Below, one piece after another: positions 34,101 to 45,062 of a DNA stretch of 64,000 nt (positions are counted from its first letter, which is position 1; each line of letters starts with the position of its first letter). This DNA comes from Kappaphycus alvarezii (lineage: Eukaryota; Rhodophyta; Florideophyceae; Gigartinales; Solieriaceae), in contig NADL03000740.1 in assembly GCA_002205965.3 (NCBI GenBank), positions 1,674,001-1,738,000 of the forward strand. The letters are read 5' to 3'. The notes beneath the pieces were generated by a model, which worked only from the letters and a program-made list of their open reading frames with translations, had not been told where the DNA came from and did not search any database. Both the position numbers and the translations under genes were made by a program.

Positions 34101-34350
34101 GATCAAGAAGATCAATATCTACGCTGATTTTTGGAGTTTCGTTCTCCTTCATAATTTGTGATAAATTCACGCCCTCTATTTGATTTTGCAGATAGTTTGC
34201 GGGGTATCAGAATAGAATTCAAATAAGAATAATTCTGACTTGATTGTAAAACATATGGACGGCACGTCGATCTTGGCGAAAAAAGTCTGCACCATTACTA
34301 ATGAAAATAATACTAGAAACATTCCGCCTGATTCGACAATCCGAACTATA

Positions 34351-35043
34351 TGTGGAAAACTGGTCTCCTTTTCGCGTGAGCATACTGTACTTGCTACAGT
34401 CGGGACAGGATTTCCTGTCCAGTTCCACGTGTAGTTGCCACGTTTAATGCCCACATGGAAGACGGCTGGAAATTACTTTTTGTTCCCTTAATTATCACTT
34501 TATTTTATTAATTATTGTTGGACTAATTAGCTGACAGTGCCACAGTAGGTGGCACTGCCACTACTCAGGCTCGCCGGCATTCTGGTCGTCCAACGGTGAA
34601 CGTAAGAACAATCCTCTCGAACCAGACCTTCCTACTCGCCCGAGAGCTAAGTATTTCGAGTCGACTAACGAACTAGGATTCCTAGTTAAGGACACACGGA
34701 AAGCCTAGCGCTGCACGCCGCCACTTAGCTAGTTTCCAATAGCGTGTCCTGAGTAGACATTGCTACCCTTTTGGGCACTCCCGGAGTAGGATTGCCTACC
34801 CTTTTACGCTCGCGAACCACCCTCCCTCCACCCGATTCCTTCCCACCTTGCGCACTAACCACCCGTGAATTACTTCCGGGAAAATCTAGGGCATTGCCCT
34901 ATCTTTTACGAACGCGACCTACCGTCTGCGCTACCCCGCTAGCTACAACTAGCTGCCTAACAACGTCTAGATTGGTCTCCGGAAGAACCTTTGCTTCTAA
35001 AACCCCCACCTCGTGAGTGGAATTGAGGGTCCATTCTACTACA
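34351..35043 (+). repeat. 5' LTR of the gypsy element
   Basis: 693 bases from TGTGG to CTACA, matching 45063-45750. It carries three notable palindromes: GGACAGGA/TCCTGTCC (34403-34420), AACTAGGA/TCCTAGTT (34671-34687) and TAGGGCA/TGCCCTA (34887-34901). A TACTGTAC-type motif is at 34383-34391. Confidence 0.92.
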
Positions 35044-35062
35044 AGTGGTCTCCCAACCTAGA
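35044..35062 (+). other. Likely primer-binding site
   Basis: The sequence just after the 5' LTR is AG followed by TGGTCTCCCAACC. It starts with TGG, which pairs with the CCA end of a tRNA, as primer-binding sites do. The matching tRNA is not identified. Confidence 0.45.
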
Positions 35063-35079
35063 ATAGGACATCATATTCA

Positions 35080-37420
35080 CGCTTTTGCGCCGGCTCACTT
35101 CCCCAACGCGTAACAGAAGGATTCCTTCTGAGTCTGCAGTTGATTTTCGACTTGGATTCTCAAGATGCCTCTTGCGTCAGATGCTACGAGTCGATGTAAG
35201 GCCTCGACTCGGAACGGACGAGGAATTAGTCGTGTGGACTACTCTAGAAATGGAAAGGGATCGCGCGCGTCGCGCGTCCACAAAGACCATGGAGTTCATA
35301 GTCCGAAACAAGAGAGCAGTGCTTTTTTTGGCGAGTCGCAAGCGGGAGTTCCCGCTACAGTAGCTTCGGTCACGCCGGATGTCCAAACTGGCTTCACCCT
35401 AGTTGATGATGTGGAAACGGGTGACGACACCATCCCTGTTGAAGGAGAGCCTGAGGTTCTACCTCAAGAGTTTATCACTCCCCAGCTTCGCCTGGTGTAG
35501 TCATCCCTCGAGCAAATGCTCGAGGAGCAGTTGATGGTAAACCAGCAAGTGCTGGAGGATCGCCTTAAGGAGAAAGATGATGCCTTCAAAACCAAGCTCC
35601 GCGAGAAGATGGTCCCCCTCTCCAAGGAGGAGCGTGTAGTAGCAGATGCTAATCATGTCGGACGGCTCTTAGGAGCCGCCCTGACAGACTCGCCGATCCA
35701 GCAAACGCTCGATTGACTCGAGCGTGAGCTTGAAGAGGAGAGGTGCACGGTAAATCCCTTGCAGGATCAAGTACGTGAGCTCAAACTCCGCACAAGAGCT
35801 TCTCGGGCATCCAGCCGGAGCCCCGTACCGCCAGGTACAAGGGAAAGGCACGATCGTAGCCCTTTCCGCAATAATCGCCGGGGATGTCCCGGACTCCACT
35901 TCCGAATTTGTGGCGAACGTGGACGCGCGCGGAAGGTCCGCAGTGACTCCGCAGAGCGCGTGAACCGCTGGTTCCAGAAGCATCTGGACAAGCAAGCCCG
36001 CAGGGCTGAATCCGATAATTACTCGGAAAATTATGACCAAAGGGAACAGGAAATTCCTGTTCGTCAACGTCCTTGGGTTGGTCCCAAGTTTGCCGGTCTC
36101 ACTGAGATCCACCGAGCCGAGCCAAACTTCGCTCGTGTCGTGACCTATCGCAGGTATCGCCTGCGTAAAACAGAAACAGCAATTGGTGGTACTGTGCTCG
36201 CCGAAACTGGCTATCATTACAAGCGTCTCAAGCATTTGCTTGGCGCGCGCAAATTTGATGCTACTGATCCCATCTCCATCATCCCCTTCATGTCCGCGTA
36301 CAAGAAGTTATGCGATAGCAATAGCGTTAGTGAGGGAGCCACCCTCATCCTGTTACCAGATCTCCTCTCGGGTGAAGCCCGAGAACACTTCGAAGCTAAC
36401 TTCGAATTGGAGAAGAGGGTAGTGGATGATTTCCCTCCTACCCTGGTGTCGTGCAGTTCTTGCAGCGCATGTACGCCACCGATCATACGATCGAGGCGGT
36501 GGTCGAGAACATAGACAACCTCCGGCAAAGCCGGAGGAGACGGAACTAGCATTCGCTAGTCGCTTACCCAAAATGGCGAGGTCCTGTGGCGCGGTGTACA
36601 CCGAGCAGGACCTCATCACGCGCTTTGTAAGGGGATCCTTACCAGACTTGAAGCCCTTGCTTCAAGTTGAGCGTCAAACCGCTCAAATGTCTCGGGATAA
36701 CCGAGAGCCTTTCTCGACTTTGTCGAGAAAGCGGGAGCCATAGGGAGCGCCCAACGCGCCCTTACGCAGAGGCAGACACAGGTGCCAAAGTCGACACGGA
36801 GAGTGAAAGCTCTCTCCGTGGAATCTGTAGACGAGGGACATCCCTCGCAAGAGCGTCGTCGTCAGACCGCTCACAACCAGGGCGACCGTGTGCTCGCCCT
36901 GAATTTTGAGGAGGATACCCCCTCCTCGCGTCAACACGCGACAGCGACAGAGTTTGAATCATGTCACTCAAACATTCGTCAGGATACTCCTGACGCAACG
37001 TTTGCCGTTATGCTGGCACGGAACCCAAGACAATCTGCTTGGGAGCAACCCACCCAGAACCAGAAACCTGGTTGGGTACAATCTGAGGATCAACCCTCAG
37101 ACATTTGTTTCGAGTGCTACCAGCTGGGACATCGCCGTCCCAACTGACCCGCACTTCGTGTGGATCGTAAATGGCAACTACGAAAAGTTGTCCAAGCAAC
37201 AGAAGGAATTCCTCCGTGCGTTGGGAAGAGATCCACTCTTCCTTTCCATGGACGGGAAAGGCCCGTCCTACGTTGTGGAACACCCATCGGCTCCATCGGT
37301 GAGGTCTGAATCACTATCGAGAGAATCCTCGATATCCAAGAATGATGACCGTCAGGTCTCCTTCGCATCAACCGCTAATCCGACGAAGTCGGAAAAATAG
37401 GAGGGGTTTTGCTCATGAGG
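35080..37420 (+). other. Gypsy gag region
   Basis: Several open stretches in one direction encode charged, Arg/Glu-rich sequence, including a segment with LKHLLGARKFDATDPISIIP followed by FMSAYKKLCDSNSV, typical of retrotransposon Gag. A knuckle-like CFECYQLGHRRPN lies near 37.1 kb. Identification rests on its position before protease and RT and on its Gag-like composition. Broken; part of the 34351-45750 fossil. Confidence 0.65.
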
Positions 37421-37439
37421 CCCTTGCGAAACCCCCTCC

Positions 37440-38016
37440 TTATGCGGAACCATCGGGGGTTCCCGACGTTAAGCACCTCAAAGTAGGGATCCTACTTCGG
37501 CTCTTTGGCCTTCCCCGCCACATCACTGTGGAGGAGTATCGAGCCGACACTATCCGCTACTTACCACGCTATAACTATAAATTTATAGCGGAATTTGGGG
37601 CTTCCTTGAAAAGTATGCACGCATACAACACCGTGTTTGACATCGATGCAGGATCAAACTTGGTCAAGGCAGCTTGCTTGCCTAACGAGGTTGTTGCGAA
37701 AGCCAACAGCGACTGAGAGATAGTTAATCTATCTATCGCTTCCAACAATCGGTTAAAGACGATGGTAATCGCAGTATTCACGCTACGCGTAGGGAACCTG
37801 ACATTCTGGCAACCCTTTGTGGTCGTCGAGGAACTCGGTGCTGATGCCATCCTCGGCACCACCTTCATCGACGGGCATGTGGAACTCCTCATAATACGTA
37901 GTCGAGAAGTGGTACTAAGTAGCGGTGCTACGATGCGGATCCACAAGCGACCCGCAGCGAATTCGTTCCGACGGGTTTCGACGGAACCGAATCCGTTCTT
38001 CGAGGAGGTGCCTTAA
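37440..38016 (+). other. Gypsy protease region
   Basis: Contains DIDAGSNLVKAACLP near 37.64 kb and, further on, VVEELGADAILGTTFIDGH near 37.83-37.88 kb. The second phrase matches the ILGxDFL motif that closes retroviral-type aspartic proteases; the first corresponds to the active-site DTGA region. Part of the same fossil. Confidence 0.65.
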
Positions 38017-38399
38017 TTGAAACTCATACGGGTTACGCGTAGGTTTGAACTCCCTCCGCAATCGGAGACATTAGTGGAAGTCAATGCTTCCTTACAATGG
38101 GATCTCTTAATAGAGACGTATCACAGGTTTTATCGTAACTCTCCCAACCTGAGCAATGGCATCATGTCGGCCACGCCGAACACACGCCGTTCGCGGTAAA
38201 GTTTGCGAACTTCGCAAACGTAACGCGTTTCCTGGCCAAAGGCCAGATTGTGGGGTACGGTACGGTTCGGCGATACCCGATACTGTTCTCGAGGTCAACC
38301 TCGAGGGTAAACAAACCGGACAGGAAGAAGTTCCTGTTCTGCTGAAACTCGGGAAACCCGAGGAGATCTTGGGTGTGGACGATGTTGACTTGTACAATC

Positions 38400-39350
38400 T
38401 CACCCCTGAAGTCCAAAAGAAAATATGAGCGATGCTCGTGAAACACGAATCTATGTCGTCAGGTTAGGAAAATTCCGGGTGACTGAACACTGGATCAACT
38501 TGATTCCCGGGTCAGTCTCAGTGAGGTCACATCCCTACCGTGCAGGGCCCACGGCCCGCGAGGTAGAAGCGAAAGAAGTCAAGCGAATGCTCGACGCGAA
38601 CGTAATTGAGCCTGCTCAATCCGAGTTCGCCAGCCCTGTTGTGCTGCTACCCAAACCGGATGGGAGCAAGCGTTTCTTTATAGATTAACGCAATCTCAAC
38701 GCCATCACGGTCAAGGGCAGCTATCCGCTGCCCCGCAGGGATGAATGCCTAGACTCTCTAGGTGAGGCGACGTCATTTACCGCCTTAGATTGTAATTGCG
38801 GCTACTTTCAAATACCTATCCGCGACGCAGATAAGGACAAGACAGCCTTCTTCTGTCAAGGGGGTTGCTTCCGGATTTTACGGATGCCCTTCGGGCTGCG
38901 CAATAGCCCAGCCACGTTCCAGCGCACAGTAGACATCCTACTGGCGCGATACAAGTGGAAAACTTCTTTGGTATACTTGGATGATACTATCATCTTCTCC
39001 AGGTCCACGGAGGCTCACCTCGAACAGGTGGACGAAGTTCGTAGTTGGCGTACTTCGAGCTTCAGGGGCATCCCTGAAACTCAAGAAGTGTACGTGGTTC
39101 ACCACGACGGTGAACTACCTGGGCCATTTAATACGGTCAGGGAAACTCGACGTTGGCTCGAAGAACATCGAAGCGGGGAATGGTTTCAAACCGCCGCGCA
39201 CGCAAACGAAACTGAGGAGCTTCCTCTGTATATGCATTGTGTATCGGAGATTCGTCCTGAACTTTTCGAGAGTGGCGGCGCCACCAACAAACTCTTGATA
39301 AAAAAGGAAATACCTTTCAGTTACTGGAGTTCGACTCCGCGCATATAGAA
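38400..39350 (+). other. Gypsy reverse transcriptase region
   Basis: Characteristic motifs occur in order: VVLLPKPDGSKRFFID near 38.64-38.69 kb, DCNCGYFQIPI near 38.79-38.82 kb, MPFGLRNSPATFQR near 38.88-38.93 kb and the catalytic YLDDTIIFS near 38.98 kb. These are standard Ty3/gypsy RT motifs. Part of the same fossil. Confidence 0.9.
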
Positions 39351-39389
39351 GCACTTGATTCCTTAAAGAAGGCCTCGATAGAGCCGCCA

Positions 39390-39960
39390 GCGTTTAGGTT
39401 GCCTCAACCCAGCCTCCTGTACTCGGTTGATACCGATGCGTGTGATGAACAAGTAGGATGTTCCCTACTTCAGGAAGATGGGGATGGCGTTCGCCATCCC
39501 ATCGGCTACTGGAGCCGTTCACTCTGCCCCGCCGAGCATAACTACACAACGACCGAGAAGCCATGCTTCGCAGTGGTATGGGCAGTACAGCTGTTCCGAC
39601 CTTACCTTGAGCAGGAACACTTCGAGCTGTTCACAGACCACCAGGCATTACGCTGGTTAATGACATCCACCGACACCACCGGTCGGTTGGGTCGTTGAAG
39701 GTTACGCCTCCTTGAGTTCAGATTCTCTTGAGCTACCGCAAGGGAATCAAGAACCAAATAGCAGATGCTATTTCTCGGTTCCATACCGAGGGCGAAGCTA
39801 ACTTCGCCGGAGATTGGGAAGTTCCATGCTTCCTGATCAAGGCTGAGGAAAAACCCTCAGACTCTGAAGAGTCTGACTCTTCCGGAGCAGGCTTGAGCCT
39901 ACTCCTGAATGAAAACGGAAATCCTTTACCCCCTCAGACTTTGTCAACGGGAGGTGAGGT
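39390..39960 (+). other. Gypsy RNase H region
   Basis: LYSVDTDACDEQVGCSL, then HPIGYWSRSL, then FTDHQALRWL match the RNase HI domain that follows gypsy RT, including its DxD, glutamate and DHxAL signatures. The next part (QIADAISRF) is the usual bridge to integrase. Part of the same fossil. Confidence 0.88.
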
Positions 39961-39989
39961 CCAATGACAGGGACATCCCTGTTGGATCC

Positions 39990-41380
39990 AACGTCATTGA
40001 CTTGGATGACATGGATTGCGAAGAACCATTGGACGAGGCCATTGCCTCGCCAGATCCGATTTCGGTCACTGAACCGGTCAGTGAGCTCGAACCGCTCACG
40101 ACGGAGGAGATCCTCCGTGAACAAGAGACGGATCCCTTCTGTCAAGAAGTGAAGGATGCCTTCACAGAACACGAACGTAAAGTCCGTGACTTTACGATAG
40201 ACCAGCGTGGATTGGTCGTTCGCCTCGCGGAGATTGACGATTCAGTGCAGATTTACCTGCCGCGTCCTTGCGACCGCGTGTGCTAATCATTTCTCAGTAT
40301 GCAAAAATGTCCGAGCATCCCGGAGGAACGCGATTGTAAATGACATTGCGTCGTACCTTCTACTCCCAGCATGGCGCTGGACATTTACAACACTGTACGT
40401 CAGTGCAGTAGTTGCGCGAAGGAACGCATCGCGCTTAGAAAGCATGCGAGCTTTCTCAAGTTGTTCCCTGCCACGAAACCTCTTGAGTTCGTCGGCATGG
40501 ACATTCTTGGTCCATTACCAAGGACATCCTTGGGATACCGCTATTTGTTAGTAGTAACAGATATGTTTTCGAAACTCGTTCGAACAGTGCCATTGCGCAG
40601 CGTAACTGCTGTGGCAATCACCAAAGCATTCTGTGAAGAATGGGTTTTTGTATACGGGAGTCCCGTATATCTGCTGTCGACAACGGAGGTCAGTTTGTCA
40701 GCATGTTCTTCCAGATCATATGCTCTGTACTAGGCACGCGTGACTTGTTTACGACGGCCTATCATCCGCAGACCAATGGTCAGATGGAGAGGTTCAATAA
40801 GACAATCCTGTCCGCCTTGCGTCATTTCTGCAGTGAGCATGGCCGAGACTGGGACCAGTTCCACTCTACCGTAACCTATGGTTACAACAATACAGTGCAC
40901 CGGGCAACTGGTCACACGCCATTTGAGATAGTGCTCAGTCGGCCCCAAACCCCCATGCCTTGTTGCAAGCGAGGACCATTGACCTCGGGGAAGTTCACCC
41001 GAGCCAAGTGAAGCGTCGCTTCCATGACACCTTGAGGGCCATGTTGGCAACTTCAAGGAAAAAGTTGAATCAAGCTCAACAAGCGTACAAGCGCGACTAT
41101 GATCGCCGCTTGCGTGTAAGCCCCGAGAACATCTCAGAGGGAGACTTGGTCTATGTGCCCCGAGAAAGAGCGACAAGCGATGAACCTAATCCGCCGCGTC
41201 GCGAGCCCATCGATCATCTCCCGGATCATAAGCTCCGCACAAAAGCCCTGGGTCCGTACCCAGTTGTGAGGGCAACTCCACACACAGTCACGATATTACG
41301 TGATGGTCTCGAAAACACAGTGTCTCGGACCCGCGTAGCGAAAGCGCCGACTCGGGATAACCCAAGTAAACCGTGAGCTG
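39990..41380 (+). other. Gypsy integrase region
   Basis: The zinc-binding HHCC region should lie near 40.25-40.42 kb (CSSCAKERIALRKH). The catalytic core shows FVGMDILGPLPRTSLGYRYL near 40.49-40.54 kb, a DNGGQF-like segment near 40.68 kb and TTAYHPQTNGQMERFN near 40.75-40.80 kb. A basic tail with LRTKALGPYPVVRATPHT (about 41.23-41.29 kb) matches the GPFxVL motif of gypsy integrase C-termini. No chromodomain was seen. Part of the same fossil. Confidence 0.85.
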
Positions 41381-41399
41381 ATAGGCGAGCGGTTCCCAA

Positions 41400-42600
41400 T
41401 CAGGATACTCCTGATTCCCCAGAGGCGACTCAAGGTCCCTCTGATCTTCATACCACTCAGGTACAACCTGAGCCGAACTTTCGTGCGGAAGGTTCAACAG
41501 CGGATGATGTAGAAAATCCTAAACTGGTGGAGGAACCCCCCACCCAGTCATCGGGGCAACAAGAAGCAACGCTTCTTCAACTCGGAAAAGATGACTCTTC
41601 CCCAGATGTGGAGGACACTCCACTTGAAGCAGTGCTTCGAAGGTCGTCGCGACTAGCTAGTGAAGCGACATCCGACCAAATTGGTCCGGGTCAAACCCGT
41701 ACAGATGATGACGAGCTCCCTGAGGCTTCGCAGTCGGGTAACCCTACCGCGGACGAAGGTGGGGAAGTCCTTACCCAAGCTCAAGGCGACGTAGGTCCAT
41801 ATGCGTTTGATAGAATTGTAGGACATGACCTACAAAGCGGACTGTATCGCGTCCGCTAGAAGAACTATTCGCCCAGCGATGACAACTGGGAGCCAAGGTC
41901 ATCCTTGCCCTACAACGTGGTGGTACGTTACTACCGACGTAGGCGGCTCAAGACGCCTCGGTATTACCCAAACACCGAAGAGTAATGGAGGAATCCTCCA
42001 TACCTCTCAAGGAATAACACGTCAGAGAACTGCTAGGTGGGAAATCAAGGAATTCCTTGTGAAAAATGGAATCTTCTACCATGATAACAATGTGGACTCA
42101 AACTAAGCTTGTCCTAACGGAAGGAAAAATTCGGAGTGCGGATTGGAGAGGGGTCTCGGATTAGGTGATCCTAATCGTCGCGCGAGGTCGCTCAACGCTA
42201 CCGATAACCCGAGGACCCCCGGTGGGACAAGGCAATTGTCGTCCCTGCCGAATTCGACGCCATCCGGCCGACATGAGGCGGAGAACCTGGACGGGCTGAT
42301 GCCCGTCGGGAAACGCTTCGTGCGGGTGCGCGTAAGCGAGTGGTGGTCAGGCAACCCTGACCCCATATTCCGCGCAATATTCTACTGCGGGGGAGGGGTC
42401 ATGAGCCCCTCAATAAGCATATGCTTGTTCGCCCTTCATGTACGTATAGTAGATGAGATCATGTGATCAGGAAATCCTGATCCGAAAGATTGTTTTGCAC
42501 TGGCACACAACCTCGAGTTTACTCTCGATTGGGATATCGAGACCCTAGGAGTATCCTACAGTCTCCGGAACATCAAGGAATCCTTTACGTAAGACCATCG
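41400..42600 (+). other. Gypsy post-integrase sequence
   Basis: The 110-codon frame 41527-41859 is acidic (PTQSSGQQEATLLQLGKDDS, then SSRLASEATSDQ). It could be an extended polyprotein tail. After about 42.1 kb no + strand protein is evident. Inverted repeats remain dense. Confidence 0.4.
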
Positions 42601-44330
42601 TGCATTCGCCCGATGGGTGGCCACGAGAGCCCAGGCGCATCCTGGACATGTAAGTCGGAACGTTTCAGCCAAGTGCTGACGCTAGAAGTCCAAGTTCACT
42701 GACAAAAAACATCTTGTCAAAGAGGACGTGGCCCTAGGCCACGCCACAAAGCCCAACAAAAGGTCGCGGTGACCAGGGGCTAAGCGGGCAACCCGCTTCC
42801 ACTTAACAATTTTCGCGGAACCGTCAATAATTACCGATCCGGCGTCCAGGATGACCTGGACATTTAAACCGTTTGTGCGCAAGCCCAAACGCATGACAGG
42901 GATACCCCATTGACAACTTTGTCATACTCTCCCACTAGTTGTTGGGAAGAGTTCATGTAAGCGACGCTTTACCCCGTTTCTTGAGTCTTGATGACCATCA
43001 AGACCACACGGTCGGGTTCCCCTGACCTAACCTATGGTAATACGGCCTGTTATGCCGTTGCGTTTAAGGGCGTCCATAAAAGACGGCCCCAGCGATTTAA
43101 CGCTACAGTACCGGGGATTCTCTCGGCCGCTTCATACTCCACTCGGTAACAACCCCGTTGAGCAGCAGACGGGAAGCTACCGCTTCCAATAGCCTGGCCA
43201 AACGCCCCAGCAATGCCCTGAGGGCGGGACTCCTGCGGCAAATGCCGCAGACTGTCGATGAGGCGCTTACCGCGGTCATCACGTTTGAAGCCGCCGTCCG
43301 CATTTCGTGGGATAAGCCCACCTAGAGCGTTGATTGGGGTCCAAACTGCAGCATTGAACTCGACCCAGTCTCCACCAGCATGGACTGGTTTACACATGTC
43401 CTGTGTTTCAGACAGGACACGGTTCGCAGGAGGAACCTGCGACCAGCGAAGCTGGTCAACGAAGTCCATCAGCGTACTCGCATCTTCGCGATCGCCCTGT
43501 GTCGCATTGGGAAGCACCGCTTCCATACCCATATCGCGTGCGGCATCGACCGTGGCGGGAAGCAGGTAGTATAACCTACATTTGAGAGCCTGGTAAACAA
43601 GCTCGAACACACAGTTCTGAACCCACTCAGACACTGCGATGTTCCACGAGGAATCCTCGTCGTTGGCGTAACCCCCTGCGATCTCCAGACCGCGATAAGA
43701 CAAAAATCAGGGCATCTCTGGCAAGAACCGGTATGGACCTCAACTTTGGGCCACCATACAGGTACGGGCACTTATTTCCCACCCAGCGATGCTGGGTCGT
43801 GGACCTCCGCCTCGCGGTTGTGGTACGTCACGAACACGCCATGGGCGTGACGCATCCTCTATTCGTATTTACGATCGGTATAACCCAGGTAACAGGGTAA
43901 TAATCCCGGTCAGCGCGAATCGTAACGGTACCCGGGACTCCCCGCACGCGCAGTCAAGAGGGTTCTCTCCCTCGCAAAAGAGTAAGTCGGCGGAATAGTA
44001 ATCGTCACTCGACATGTCATCCCTATTTAACGAGGATATCCTCGTTGCATAGGGTGCCTCATTTGCCCACCACGCAAAGGAAATGTCGAGGCCCTCCTCG
44101 ACCGCGAATCGCAGGTCAAAATACTGACCGCGTCGCTGCGCACAGGACCTGAGCCTGTCGATGCGACGCCGGCTCACACTGCCGGCGTCCGTATAAACGC
44201 GTACTTGACAGTCTCTGCTGGTCGTCATCGCACGCGGGATACCCGGTGCTGCGTTGGGCAGGTAACCTGCCCTAGCTGCCGAGGCCTGCTCAGGAAGGAG
44301 ACCGGACATAATGCGCAAAGGAGTGGGATG
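42600..44330 (-). other. Antisense reading frames between integrase and 3' LTR
   Basis: Three minus-strand frames have protein-like composition: 43869-44318 (149 codons; QYFDLRFAVEEGLDISFAWW), 43050-43703 (217 codons; SWNIAVSEWVQNCVFELVYQ) and 42682-42894 (70 codons; VILDAGSVIIDGSAKIVKW). They lie in the 3' spacer of the gypsy element, opposite to gag-pol. Plant Tat/Ogre-lineage gypsy elements are known to carry antisense genes at this place, so this is a plausible accessory gene region. I recognise no domain. The G/C-rich palindromic DNA could open frames by chance. Confidence 0.4.
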
Positions 44331-45049
44331 AAAGGAGCCGTGGAATTAGGTAGAAGCAGGCGACGTGCTGCGAAATACCACCAGGATACCTGGTTAAGTA
44401 CTGCATCAAGCATGGACTTGATACAGAATCCGGCAAGCCCCGACGTCGGGAGTCTACCCGACAGGACAACCGTAAATTTTAGTTAATTTCACGAGTGGTC
44501 GCCTGAATTTGGCCCGGCCAATGCCGAGCGCCACAGGACCACTGATCCATCGGGCCAATCAGTTACGACAGGTAAACCTTGTCAAGGGAGTGTGCACCTT
44601 ATCACACTACCTCCCTCTCTTCACTGGGACACCCCAGTTTTATCGAGTTACAATTTGGAATGCGTGGGGAGATGACTCAATTCCCCCCCCCTTAGACGAC
44701 AGTTTAGTAGCGACTGCTACTACGTCCTCCATGTTAGCTCCGCTAACTTGCATCGACCAGGATTACCTGTGCCAATAATTCGTAAGAGGATGAGGACGAA
44801 CAGCCCCCATACCCCGCCTTGTTTGTCAAGGCTATCCTTGACCAATACATAGCAGACCGTTTCACGGACGACTAGCTACGCTAGTCCGGAACAACCTGTG
44901 GTTGTTTGCCTAGTAGTCGGGCAATCCCGACTTCATAAATTAACGAGGACCTCCTCATTTTTTCCTGGAACCTACGTACCAACTACCCCTGACCAGGTTA
45001 CCTGGTTGTTTTCCTCGTGATTTCTCGCACACCACCCGTTCTGGACGCT

Positions 45050-45060
45050 GGGTGAGGGGG
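45050..45060 (+). other. Polypurine tract
   Basis: GGGTGAGGGGG lies two bases before the 3' LTR, where plus-strand DNA synthesis of LTR elements is primed. Confidence 0.75.
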
Positions 45061-45062
45061 CA

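Noticed and set aside
42600-44330. Envelope gene of a gypsy/errantivirus type
   Set aside because: The frames are antisense to pol and show no signal peptide or membrane anchor.
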